This document shows, one piece after another, positions 1 through 6,930 of a DNA stretch of 20,474 bases. The stretch comes from JAUYIW01 sp043818555. GTDB lineage: Bacteria; Patescibacteriota; Patescibacteriia; UBA9934. Made by a program: the position numbers and the translations under genes. Within the stretch, counting starts at the first letter, position 1. Each line of letters begins with the position of its first letter. Where the stretch lies: NCBI GenBank assembly GCA_043818555.1, contig JBDRFP010000028.1:1-20474 (forward strand), read 5' to 3'. The notes below the pieces were generated by a model. That model saw nothing but the letters and a program-made list of their open reading frames with translations. It was not told the origin of the DNA and ran no database searches.

Positions 1-43
1 GCTGGTACGTTGGGATAATTATTGAGACTAATTGCCGGGTCAT
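1..43 (-). CDS. GT2-type glycosyltransferase, N-terminal fragment
   Basis: Fourteen codons are visible before the window edge, reading MTRQLVSIIIPTYQ. The SIIIPTY pattern is the usual first beta strand of GT-A fold family 2 glycosyltransferases (VSIIIPTYN). The ATG at 43-41 lies 26 nt after the stop of the preceding glycosyltransferase on the same strand, so it is probably the next gene of the same surface polysaccharide operon. No clear ribosome binding site is seen. The family call rests on this short motif and on context only. Confidence 0.6.
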   Translation of the reverse strand, partial: MTRQLVSIIIPTYQ

Positions 44-69
44 AATAGGTCGTATTGGTCTGATAGGGC

Positions 70-1086
70 CTATACGATTAGCTCTTTTAGTTTACCAAAT
101 TGCTTGTCCCTGGTAAATCCAGCTAGTACAAATTCGCGGCCAGCTTGGCCCATGCGTTGCCGCAGTACCTTATTTTCAGCAAGTTTCTCAATCGCTTTCT
201 CGATCGCCTGGATTTCGTCTTTCACCAATAACCCAGTCACCTTGTCGATTACCGCCTCATCGATTCCAGGATGCCTAGTTGCGATTATCGGCAAACCAAA
301 CAGCTGAGCTTCAAGGTATACAATTCCAAACCCTTCGCGATCATTTTGCGACTTTGTAGTTGGCATAATGAACACATTATGTGTTCGATAAATTTCTGCC
401 AATTCTTCATCGGTAACATTCGCACGAATGTTACAACGTTCTGAAAGACCAAGCTCGACGATCTTATTTTCGATCTCGGATCGCTCCGGCCCGTCGCCCA
501 CTATTGTATACTCAATATTAGGCAGGTCTTTGATTGCCTTAAGGACTTTAAGATGGCCTTTTCGACGAACTAAGCGGCCGACTGTCAATAATTTTACTCC
601 ATAGTCATCGTCATTGTCATAGTCATGGTTACAACTATTAGAAACCAAATCGTCATCCACACAAGGACTGACAACAATCGGTTCGTCGATTCCTGCAAAC
701 TTAGCAACTTCACGAGCTAATGCTTTTGAATTTGTAACCACCGATCGTGCGTCATTAAGTATATTCCGACTCAGCCACCGCTTCCACATATTGCGCCCTG
801 CTAAATCAAAATCCATTCCGTGTAAAATTATCACATACGGTTTACGGTGCAGCCGTCGCGTCAGCCAAATCATTGTGCCAACAGGTAAGATATGGCTTGT
901 CCAAATCTGATCACAACCCTCTGCACCAGACACAATCGATTTCGCCATATCGATTCTTGACAGCTCCTTATCCCAAAACACAACGCTCACCTCCTGTGGG
1001 AACGTCTCTTTAATTGCCGCCAGATAGCGCGCTACTCCCCCTCTACGCGGCGCAAAATCAAGCGTTGGGAGGAATATTTGCTGCAT
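70..1086 (-). CDS. GT4-family glycosyltransferase
   Basis: This 338-residue protein has the two Rossmann-like halves of a GT-B fold, family 4 enzyme that moves a sugar from a nucleotide donor to a lipid-linked or polysaccharide acceptor at the inner face of the membrane. Seen in the sequence: a glycine loop near the start (RRGGVAR, residues 14-20), the acceptor-side segment ILHGMDFD around 87-94, the donor-side motif TVGRLVRRKG at 168-177, IVGDGPE at 195-201, and the EX7E motif with E251 and E259 (EGFGIVYLE). An Asp/Asn-rich stretch at about 153-162 replaces a surface loop. The start overlaps the end of the flippase gene by 29 bp, which indicates translational coupling. The sugar and linkage cannot be read from the sequence. 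Confidence 0.9.
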   Translation of the reverse strand: MQQIFLPTLDFAPRRGGVARYLAAIKETFPQEVSVVFWDKELSRIDMAKSIVSGAEGCDQIWTSHILPVGTMIWLTRRLHRKPYVIILHGMDFDLAGRNMWKRWLSRNILNDARSVVTNSKALAREVAKFAGIDEPIVVSPCVDDDLVSNSCNHDYDNDDDYGVKLLTVGRLVRRKGHLKVLKAIKDLPNIEYTIVGDGPERSEIENKIVELGLSERCNIRANVTDEELAEIYRTHNVFIMPTTKSQNDREGFGIVYLEAQLFGLPIIATRHPGIDEAVIDKVTGLLVKDEIQAIEKAIEKLAENKVLRQRMGQAGREFVLAGFTRDKQFGKLKELIV

Positions 1087-2521
1087 ACGGCTTTCGACTA
1101 AATAACTTAATCAATGAGCGAACTTGCTGCATTGTGACTGCCCGAAATGCAAATGCAAGGCCCAAGAACACCACTGCGCCAATCGGCACAGCGAGCACAA
1201 AATGCATGTACGGCTTAATCACAACCACCAGTGCTGACATGATGATCGCTGCTACATAAAGCCCGCCAGTTCTCTTAAATACATCTGTGAAAGTAATATC
1301 CACTACCCTGCAAGCGAAATGCCACCCAGCCAAAAACAGGAAGCAAAAGCTGATTACCCCCGCAATGCATGCGCCCACGACCCCATAAGCCGGAATCAAC
1401 AGTAAGTTTGCCACAACATTTATGACCATAGTAACGCCCATAATTGCCGTTTTTATTTTTTGGCGATCTGTGGCATTAAGTAAGGAGCCGACCGGATAAT
1501 CAAGAAAAATGGGGATTAAAACAAATATTAAAATCTGAAGCGCCAGCACAGAGTCGGCAAACTCAGATCCGTAGAAGGCAACCACTATTTCCGGAGCAAT
1601 CGCCCAGATGCCAAAAACGATCGGCGCTGCAATAAGCGACATGTACCACAAAGAGTTTAAGAGAGTCTGCCTTAGCTCTGCCGTATTGCTGGCTTGCGCG
1701 CTCATGGTCGGGTATAGCGCCGCAACAAAAGCAAGCGGCAGGAATTGGAAGGCGTAGGTAAATTTGTATGCGACCGCATATGCCCCTACCGCGTCCTTGC
1801 CTATTTCGAGAGAAAGGATAATGCTGTCAACATAGGAATAAACTTTTACAAATATGCCGGCAAGAAAAAACGCGAACGCAATTTTGAGAGGCTTCCAGCC
1901 TAGCGACCAGGTTGGTTTGAGTGCGCCAATGCCCAATTTTCGGACAATCTGCGAAGCGCTGAAAATCATATTCCAACTGCTTCCGACGATAAGCGCAATG
2001 ATTAAGAGCGGTAACGTTGCTATGCCAGTTGCCATGAAGGTAATGCCCAGAATCGCTGTGAGCGCTTGTCCTATAAAAATCCCGAGCGACTCGTAACGCA
2101 AGTTCTGAAGCCCGCGCAAAACTCCGTAAAAACTTAGTGAAAGTGTATCGGCAAGCATTACTGCAACAGCGATCCTTACCAGAAGAGTCACTTCAGCGTC
2201 ATAGCCAAGCGCCACGGGCACAAAATATGCAATAAGCACCGTAAGCGGCATTGTTACCATTTTGATGCCAACCACGGTACGGCACCAAATTTTCGCATCA
2301 TCTGTTTTTCTGGCAATCTCGCGGATAATAACTGGCGTAATGCCCATGTCGTCCAAGACACCAATCATCATTATAACCGCAAGAGACAAAAAATATGCGC
2401 CCGTGTCTTCAACGCCAACATAGCGCGCGATGATGGTAAAATAAACAAAAGCAATAATCTTTTGCCCTACTGACGCGAGCGTCAGGTAGAGTGTGTTCTT
2501 GGCAAGCCTCGGGGATGTCAT
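1058..2521 (-). CDS. Wzx-type oligosaccharide flippase (MOP superfamily)
   Basis: This 487-residue, very hydrophobic protein has about twelve to fourteen membrane helices and the N-terminal pattern of polysaccharide flippases (LAKNTLYLTLASVGQKI, then ARYVGVEDTGAYF). The family flips undecaprenyl-linked glycans across the cytoplasmic membrane. It is the first gene of the minus-strand glycan block, and the following GT4 gene overlaps its 3' end, so the two probably serve one surface polysaccharide pathway. The ATG lies 6 nt after a predicted -10 box, so the transcript is predicted to be leaderless. The related MurJ is encoded separately at 11812-13419, which argues against this being the lipid II flippase. 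Confidence 0.9.
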   Translation of the reverse strand: MTSPRLAKNTLYLTLASVGQKIIAFVYFTIIARYVGVEDTGAYFLSLAVIMMIGVLDDMGITPVIIREIARKTDDAKIWCRTVVGIKMVTMPLTVLIAYFVPVALGYDAEVTLLVRIAVAVMLADTLSLSFYGVLRGLQNLRYESLGIFIGQALTAILGITFMATGIATLPLLIIALIVGSSWNMIFSASQIVRKLGIGALKPTWSLGWKPLKIAFAFFLAGIFVKVYSYVDSIILSLEIGKDAVGAYAVAYKFTYAFQFLPLAFVAALYPTMSAQASNTAELRQTLLNSLWYMSLIAAPIVFGIWAIAPEIVVAFYGSEFADSVLALQILIFVLIPIFLDYPVGSLLNATDRQKIKTAIMGVTMVINVVANLLLIPAYGVVGACIAGVISFCFLFLAGWHFACRVVDITFTDVFKRTGGLYVAAIIMSALVVVIKPYMHFVLAVPIGAVVFLGLAFAFRAVTMQQVRSLIKLFSRKPYAANIPPNA

Positions 2522-2527
2522 GGGAGT

Positions 2528-2556
2528 ATAGTACTTGATTTGTGGCTATTGTTCAA
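2528..2556 (-). promoter_or_regulatory. Promoter of the flippase operon, leaderless
   Basis: The minus strand reads TTGAAC (2556-2551), a 17-bp spacer and TACTAT (2533-2528). The expected start point, about 7 nt downstream, falls on the A of the ATG at 2521. It diverges from the promoter of the neighbouring plus-strand gene, with the two -35 boxes about 7 bp apart. Confidence 0.55.
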
Positions 2557-2563
2557 GGTCGGA

Positions 2564-2592
2564 TTGACTTTATGCTTTGTCGATGATAAGCT
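2564..2592 (+). promoter_or_regulatory. Promoter of small membrane protein gene
   Basis: TTGACT (2564-2569), a 17-bp spacer ending in TGA, and TAAGCT (2587-2592) form a -35/extended -10 promoter. The expected start near 2599 leaves a leader of about 20 nt carrying the Shine-Dalgarno site GGAGG at 2610-2614. Confidence 0.6.
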
Positions 2593-2619
2593 TTTCTTTG
2601 CGTACTTTCGGAGGTGGAA

Positions 2620-2889
2620 ATGATTCAAATTTCTTGTTTTCTGTTTTGCCTTGGCGTAATATACGCCGGCATCTGGTGCACACCGTGGATTCGTGGGCTT
2701 GGACCCGGAACTTGGCTAAAGGGCCTCGTTGGCCCCACGCTCTTTACTGCCGGATCGTTGGTAGTGGCGGTCAAAAAAGACGACCTTGTGCTTGCAATTG
2801 GGCTAGTAATAACAGGGCTCGTAGTGAGCTACGTGGCCGGCTCAATCTTCGCCCTGTTTCTCTCGTTCGTTTCTGCCAGCCAACGATGA
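2620..2889 (+). CDS. Small hypothetical membrane protein
   Basis: This gene encodes 89 residues with three likely membrane segments: about residues 3-19, 36-50 and 55-83, the last possibly two short helices. I do not recognise the family. I chose the ATG at 2620 rather than the in-frame GTG at 2614 because GGAGG at 2610-2614 sits 5 nt before it; the GTG lies inside that site. The gene has its own extended -10 promoter and ends 9 bp before an intrinsic terminator, so it is a single-gene unit opposite in direction to its conserved neighbours. The overall form resembles small channel- or holin-like membrane proteins, but there is no motif to support such a role. Confidence 0.7.
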   Translation: MIQISCFLFCLGVIYAGIWCTPWIRGLGPGTWLKGLVGPTLFTAGSLVVAVKKDDLVLAIGLVITGLVVSYVAGSIFALFLSFVSASQR

Positions 2890-2898
2890 ACTGGTCTG

Positions 2899-2923
2899 CC
2901 CCGACACTGCGTCGGGGTTTTTT
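2899..2923 (+). terminator. Intrinsic terminator
   Basis: A perfect 7-bp stem CCCCGAC/GTCGGGG with a 5-nt loop is followed by six T residues. It ends the transcript of the small membrane protein gene. Confidence 0.9.
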
Positions 2924-2947
2924 ATCTGTACCAGCTACTTTCACAAA

Positions 2948-2975
2948 GAAAAAAACAGGACCACTTGAGCCCTGT
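2948..2975 (-). terminator. Intrinsic terminator for the orphan gene pair
   Basis: On the minus strand, ACAGGGCT and GGTCCTGT pair around a 5-nt loop (with G-T wobbles) and run into a T tract (A tract at 2949-2955 on the plus strand). It lies just after the stop at 2983 and faces the plus-strand terminator at 2899-2923, giving a clean convergent boundary. Confidence 0.75.
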
Positions 2976-2982
2976 GAGCCTC

Positions 2983-3510
2983 CTAGATGTCGACCTTCTT
3001 CTGGATGACCAGACGAGCGTTCTTCTGCGCTGCCGAACCTTGCGGCGCGACCGTGAATACATACATTAGCCGATCGAGCGACTTTGCGAGCTTCATCATG
3101 CGATTCACTACTGCCAAATAGACAGCGTGGTCGCGCGAAAAGCGCCTGCGAAGGGCCTCCAAATCATCCCATTGCTTTATGGCGCTGACCAGCCCTATTA
3201 GCCTGCTCTCGATCCTCTTCTTTTCCTCATCGGACACACCGTCCATGAGTAGTACTTCAATGAACTGCTCAAGCGTTTCTGCACGGCTTGCCATTGCCTC
3301 TGCGGCGCGTTTCTTGAGCTCATCGCTTGCGTGATGATGCACCTTGATCGCCCGCCATTCATCGTAACTTATGGCCTTTAAAAAATCGTCTCCCAGCCTC
3401 TCCTCGCAGATCACCACAGCCGCAGCAAACCCGACTCCGGGCATGCCTGCGAGCTCCTGGAAAGTCATCTCAGGCTCTGCCGACTTCTTGGCTGCTTTCT
3501 TCTTCGCCAT
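2983..3510 (-). CDS. Hypothetical protein, second gene of orphan pair
   Basis: This 175-residue soluble, mostly helical, charged protein has a Lys/Ala-rich start (MAKKKAAKKSAE). The segment ELAGMPGVGFAAAVVICEE (about 19-37) resembles the turn of a helix-hairpin-helix, but there is only one such element and I do not claim DNA binding. The start at 3510 is fixed by AGGAGG a few nt upstream and lies inside the end of the preceding gene (41-bp overlap), so translation is coupled. I do not recognise a family. The gene ends 8 bp before an intrinsic terminator. Confidence 0.7.
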   Translation of the reverse strand: MAKKKAAKKSAEPEMTFQELAGMPGVGFAAAVVICEERLGDDFLKAISYDEWRAIKVHHHASDELKKRAAEAMASRAETLEQFIEVLLMDGVSDEEKKRIESRLIGLVSAIKQWDDLEALRRRFSRDHAVYLAVVNRMMKLAKSLDRLMYVFTVAPQGSAAQKNARLVIQKKVDI

Positions 3511-3964
3511 TTTCCCTCCTAGCCTTTACGGCGACCTGTTGACTGATCGATTGGAAATAGAGCAATTCGTCTTTACCACGCGCCAGTTCCTGCATCCTTC
3601 CAAAAAACCACATCCTCGGCATGGTTCCCGGTTCGCTCACGTGATAACCGTATTTGGCATGCGTGAATGTGGTGCACGCCAACATAAGACGGCCGTAAAC
3701 TTCCGCGCTCTGCCTGTGGTTACGCCCATAGGCCCTCACAACGCACAGCCGATCATCGAAGCTTTGCGCAGACTCGAACATTCGCTCGCGCGCCATCCAC
3801 CACTGGTAGCTCCCTTTCGTTGCGCTAAGAAACAGCAAATACGCAATGAATAACGGAAACTTGTAGTACGCCTCTTTAGGCAAACGCTTGCCCATCAGCA
3901 TCACCGCCAGGTCGAACCCTACCTTTTCGCGCAACCGCGTGAATTCCTTCTCGTATTCCGCCAT
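3470..3964 (-). CDS. Hypothetical protein, first gene of orphan pair
   Basis: This 164-residue protein starts MAEYEKEFTRLREKVGFD. I chose the ATG at 3964 because GGAGG stands 6 nt upstream; a longer reading from 4024 would run through the promoter. One hydrophobic stretch (about residues 35-49, FPLFIAYLLFLSATK) could be a buried helix or a single membrane pass. The middle carries many aromatic and Arg residues (QWWMARERMF, RMWFFGRMQ). The family is not recognised. It forms a two-gene operon with the overlapping downstream gene, with its own promoter (3996-4024) and a shared terminator, so the two products may work together. Confidence 0.7.
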   Translation of the reverse strand: MAEYEKEFTRLREKVGFDLAVMLMGKRLPKEAYYKFPLFIAYLLFLSATKGSYQWWMARERMFESAQSFDDRLCVVRAYGRNHRQSAEVYGRLMLACTTFTHAKYGYHVSEPGTMPRMWFFGRMQELARGKDELLYFQSISQQVAVKARRENGEEESSQEVGRA

Positions 3965-3995
3965 GTCATCCCTCCTCGTGAAAGATCCGGACAAA

Positions 3996-4024
3996 ACCGT
4001 AACATAAACTAAAATTTTAGTCAA
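3996..4024 (-). promoter_or_regulatory. Promoter of the orphan gene pair
   Basis: The minus strand reads TTGACT (4024-4019), a 17-bp spacer ending in TGT, and TACGGT (4001-3996). The -35 box touches the edge of the terminator that ends the ribosomal operon, so one operon stops exactly where the next starts. Confidence 0.5.
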
Positions 4025-4050
4025 AAAGAACGCCTTTTGGCGTTCTTTTT
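4023..4050 (-). terminator. Terminator of the ribosomal protein operon
   Basis: A perfect 12-bp inverted repeat AAAAAGAACGCC/GGCGTTCTTTTT with a TTTT loop gives an intrinsic terminator that would work in both directions. On the minus strand it follows rpsI by about 40 nt. Confidence 0.9.
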
Positions 4051-4090
4051 ATCTGTGATTATCTGTAAATCATCCGTGACTATCCGTGGC

Positions 4091-4486
4091 TTATCGTTTT
4101 CTCCACTGCGTTGCCCTGCGAGCTCCGCGGAGTCCGAATTTCTTTCGCTCCTTCCTGCGAGCATCGCGGGTCAAAAATCCCTGAGCCCTTACAGTTTTTC
4201 TCAAAGATTCGTCAATTTTTACAAGCGCGCGACCAATTCCCATTGTAATCGCCTCTGCCTGGCCGGTCATCCCTCCTCCCAAAACGCGCACAGTAACATC
4301 TGTGCTTTCCAACTTCCCCATCTCCTTGAGCGGGGCCACGGCGGTCTGACGCAATTCTTCGGTCGGTAAATAATCCTTAATATCCTTGTTGTTGATTGTT
4401 ACTTTTCCGGATCCACCAGGAAACAAGCGAATCTGCGCGATCGCCCTCTTCCTCCGTCCAATAGTTTGATAATATTTTTCTGCCAT
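4091..4486 (-). CDS. rpsI: 30S ribosomal protein S9
   Basis: S9 is a head protein of the small subunit whose C-terminal tail reaches the P-site tRNA. The product has 131 residues, the normal length, with the family start YYQTIGRRKRAIAQIRL, the core GGGMTGQAEAITMGIGRAL, and the basic tail FGLRGARRATQWRKR that ends in the expected Lys-Arg. It is the last gene of the operon, 84 bp after rplM; the gap contains a hairpin repeat also found before rpoA. No Shine-Dalgarno site is obvious before the ATG. Confidence 0.98.
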   Translation of the reverse strand: MAEKYYQTIGRRKRAIAQIRLFPGGSGKVTINNKDIKDYLPTEELRQTAVAPLKEMGKLESTDVTVRVLGGGMTGQAEAITMGIGRALVKIDESLRKTVRAQGFLTRDARRKERKKFGLRGARRATQWRKR

Positions 4487-4527
4487 ATGTGATTTATCTG
4501 GGGCCTACTGATGTACCGATACTTACC

Positions 4528-4555
4528 GATATGCCCAGCTCGGCCGGGCGTACAG
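4528..4555. repeat. Dispersed hairpin repeat, copy 1 (rplM-rpsI spacer)
   Basis: The core CCCAGCTC.GC.GGGCGT.CAG lies between rplM and rpsI and can fold as GCCC/GGGC with an inner GC pair. It is preceded on the plus strand by two CCGATA-type words. It matches 23 of 28 positions of the copy at 6201-6228. There is no T tract, so it is not a terminator. Confidence 0.65.
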
Positions 4556-4570
4556 TTCAGGGCCTACAAA

Positions 4571-4933
4571 TTAGGATATTTTGAGCCGCTTCATTCGCTC
4601 GACTCGATGTTTATTTTTAGGAAGCATGCGTGAAACCGCCTGTCTGAGAACTTCGCCTGGGTCTTTTGCAAAAACCTTTCCCATTGACCTTGTTTTCAAT
4701 CCACCCGGAAAGCCTGAATGTTTGTAATACTCGCTCTGTTCAAGTTTTGCCCCTGTAATTTTCACCTTATCGGCGTTGATTACCTCAACAATATCGCCGT
4801 CGTCAATATGGCGCTCAAAACTTGGCTTATGTTTGCCTATTAAGTGGATTGCGATATCTGAAGCCATGCGTCCAAGCACTTGGCCGGCTGCATCAACTTT
4901 ATAAACATCTCTTTTTGTCTCTGTCTTTGTCAT
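4571..4933 (-). CDS. rplM: 50S ribosomal protein L13
   Basis: L13 is an early-assembly protein of the large subunit. The product has 120 residues with the family landmarks VDAAGQVLGRMASDIA, GKHKPSF, DGDIVEVINADKVKITG and the late AVSRMLPKNKHRVERMKRLKI. It stops just after this last motif, so it lacks the tail of about 20 residues found in the E. coli protein. I chose the ATG at 4933, which follows the rplQ stop by 1 nt; a TTG at 4948 would overlap rplQ. Gene pairing with rpsI is the common bacterial arrangement. Confidence 0.96.
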   Translation of the reverse strand: MTKTETKRDVYKVDAAGQVLGRMASDIAIHLIGKHKPSFERHIDDGDIVEVINADKVKITGAKLEQSEYYKHSGFPGGLKTRSMGKVFAKDPGEVLRQAVSRMLPKNKHRVERMKRLKIS

Positions 4934-4934
4934 A

Positions 4935-5285
4935 TTATACAAGTTCAATCTGGGCTACTTCAGCTCCGTCGCCCTGACGATGACCAATCTTTGTAATACG
5001 GGTGTACCCGCCTTTTCTGTCTTTGTAGCGTGGCCCAATAACCTCCATCATCTTTTGAACTGGCTGCTCAGTTGTAAAAAATGCATACAGTCGTCGGCGC
5101 GCTGCCAGGTCGCCTTTCTTGGCGGTCGTGATCAAACGCTCAACAACCGGCCTTACAGCCTTTGCTTTTGCTTCCGTAGTATTCACCTTTTCATACACGA
5201 TCACACTTGTTGCAAGATCCCTAAGCAAAGCCCTTCGCTGAGTTGGCTGTCTTCCAAGTGTTTTAATTTTGTTTCGGTTACGCAT
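4935..5285 (-). CDS. rplQ: 50S ribosomal protein L17
   Basis: L17 sits near the exit tunnel of the large subunit. The 116-residue product shows the typical core LGRQPTQRRALLRDLATSVI near the start, then ITTAKKGDLAARRRL and the C-terminal TRITKIGHRQGDGAEVAQIELV. Length is normal. It follows rpoA by 37 bp, the usual order, and is almost joined to rplM. Confidence 0.97.
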   Translation of the reverse strand: MRNRNKIKTLGRQPTQRRALLRDLATSVIVYEKVNTTEAKAKAVRPVVERLITTAKKGDLAARRRLYAFFTTEQPVQKMMEVIGPRYKDRKGGYTRITKIGHRQGDGAEVAQIELV

Positions 5286-5322
5286 AATTGTGATCGCAAA
5301 TGTTTATTTTGTGTGATGTAGT

Positions 5323-6147
5323 TTATTCTTCTTCCGTTTCAGCAATCTCAGCTTCAGCCTCCTCGGTTGCCCCGGCCAATTCCTCAACTTCTTCCAGCTC
5401 GGCAACTTCCTCAGGAGCCTCCTCGACTTCAACATCCGGTTCCAGTGAACCGTGTGTTAATTGACCATCAATCCAGTTAAAGTGGCTGATTATTAACTTT
5501 GTGGCCTGAGCTACTGCATCCTGCGGGGTAATTGTGCCGTCAGTCGTGATTGACATTACCAGCTTGTCGTAGTTTGTGATTTCGCCAACTCGGGTATTTT
5601 CCACTTTCAATCCTACATTCACAACAGGGCTGAACAGCGCATCTACTGCCATTACGCCAATATCACGCGTGCCGTCCATCTGTTCTTCAGTCGGTACAAA
5701 TCCACGACCTCTTGAAACAGTAATTTCCATTTGGAGATTTGCGCTCTTGTCAGTAAGCGTTGCAATAACAAGGTCGCTATTTATGATTTCAACATCAGCA
5801 TTTGGTGATATGTCGCTTGCTGTAACTTCTGTAGCGCTACCGCTCGATTCAAGTTTTAATATAACAGGCTCATCACTATGCACCTTCATTCGAAGCTGCT
5901 TTAAATTTAATGTAATGTCCAGCACGTCTTCTTTCACCCCCTCAATAGCTGAGAGCTCATGTTGGACGCCTTTGATCTTCACTGCCGTAACAGCAGCGCC
6001 CTCCAGAGATGAAAGCAAAACACGCCGCAAGGCATTTCCTACAGTGGTGCCGTACCCCATGTGAAGCGGCTCAATTGTGAGAATCGCTTCAAATTGCTTT
6101 TCACCTTCAGAAAAGCTCATCTTGGATGGCAGAAGGATGTTTTGCAT
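5323..6147 (-). CDS. rpoA: RNA polymerase alpha subunit without C-terminal domain
   Basis: The alpha subunit dimerises to start polymerase assembly. The N-terminal domain is complete: TIEPLHMGYGTTVGNALRR near residues 26-44, SSLEGAAVTAVKIKGVQHE after it, RGRGFVP near 145-151 and the late helix QATKLIISHFNWI near 215-227. Family members usually run to about 310-330 residues, with a flexible linker and a helix-hairpin-helix C-terminal domain that binds upstream DNA and activators. Here the protein ends at 274, and everything after about residue 235 is a Glu/Ala/Val-rich acidic tail with no helix-hairpin-helix motif. The reading frame is clean, so this is a true form and not a frameshift. It lies between rpsD and rplQ as expected. 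Confidence 0.96.
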   Translation of the reverse strand: MQNILLPSKMSFSEGEKQFEAILTIEPLHMGYGTTVGNALRRVLLSSLEGAAVTAVKIKGVQHELSAIEGVKEDVLDITLNLKQLRMKVHSDEPVILKLESSGSATEVTASDISPNADVEIINSDLVIATLTDKSANLQMEITVSRGRGFVPTEEQMDGTRDIGVMAVDALFSPVVNVGLKVENTRVGEITNYDKLVMSITTDGTITPQDAVAQATKLIISHFNWIDGQLTHGSLEPDVEVEEAPEEVAELEEVEELAGATEEAEAEIAETEEE

Positions 6148-6200
6148 ATGTTTCTTAGTTAACCTGGTACCGAAGATGTACGGATCAGTACGGATATACG

Positions 6201-6228
6201 GATGTACCCAGCTCAGCTGGGCGTGCAG
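6201..6228. repeat. Dispersed hairpin repeat, copy 2 (rpsD-rpoA spacer)
   Basis: The same element as at 4528-4555, with a stronger stem CCCAGCT/AGCTGGG (6207-6213 and 6215-6221). It is preceded by several CGGAT words with TA steps. It lies in the 145-bp gap between rpsD and rpoA, the longest gap between genes inside the operon together with the infA-rpmJ gap. Confidence 0.65.
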
Positions 6229-6292
6229 ATAATTCGATTCGTAAATCTATATATCTGTAACAATCTGTACATCATCGGGTCCTGGTAATTTA

Positions 6293-6919
6293 TTATCGAG
6301 AATAAAACTCGACGATTAGTTTTGGGTCGTAAACTTCTTTCAAATCTTCACCCTCTGGTAAACTCACAACCTTTCCAACTTTTGACTGAATGTCGAGATG
6401 GAGCCAGCCCGGCACATTATGCTGCGCTATTCGCTCATTCAGATCTATAAACACACTTTTTCCAATTTTATTATCCCTGATTTTAATTTCGTCATCAATT
6501 TTCACCTGGTACGACGGAATATTCAGCTTTTTACCATTTACTTCAAACATTGCGTGGCTAACCATCTGGCGAGCCTGCGGACGCGTTTTTGCAAAACCTA
6601 GACGGAAAACAGCATTGTCCAACCGCTGCTCTAAAAGGCGCGGAAGATTCTCTGTTGTGTCTCCGGGCGCACGCGACGCTTTCTCGAAGTAATTCCGGAA
6701 CTGCTTTTCCATCAAGCCGTAAAGCCTCTTGGCCTTCTGTTTTTCGCGAAGCTGTTTTCCGAAAGTAGAAAGTCGCTGCGGTCGGCCGCCACTTGATACT
6801 CCATGCACTCCAGGGGCGTACGCTCGCTTCTGCATTAAACGCAACACGCTCTCGCTTGTTGACAGGGCCACGCCTTCGCGTCGGCTCATCTTTCCGATTT
6901 TATTTTGTGTCTTTGCCAT
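6293..6919 (-). CDS. rpsD: 30S ribosomal protein S4
   Basis: S4 binds 16S rRNA early in small subunit assembly. The 208-residue product has the N-terminal part with RREGVALS and KRAYAPGVHG, and the S4 RNA-binding fold at about residues 90-155 (LEQRLDNAVFRLGFAKTRPQARQMVSH, then VNGKKLNIPSYQVK). The Cys residues that bind zinc in some S4 proteins are absent. I chose the ATG at 6919 because AGAGGT lies about 5 nt upstream; the ATG at 6961 would overlap rpsK by 31 bp. The tail ends VEFYSR, as usual. Confidence 0.97.
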   Translation of the reverse strand: MAKTQNKIGKMSRREGVALSTSESVLRLMQKRAYAPGVHGVSSGGRPQRLSTFGKQLREKQKAKRLYGLMEKQFRNYFEKASRAPGDTTENLPRLLEQRLDNAVFRLGFAKTRPQARQMVSHAMFEVNGKKLNIPSYQVKIDDEIKIRDNKIGKSVFIDLNERIAQHNVPGWLHLDIQSKVGKVVSLPEGEDLKEVYDPKLIVEFYSR

Positions 6920-6930
6920 AGTTACCTCTT

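Noticed and set aside
2577..3008. A 143-codon plus-strand ORF overlapping the small membrane protein gene
   Set aside because: It is in another frame, runs through the intrinsic terminator at 2899-2923, and its composition is that of a shadow; the ATG at 2620 has the Shine-Dalgarno site.
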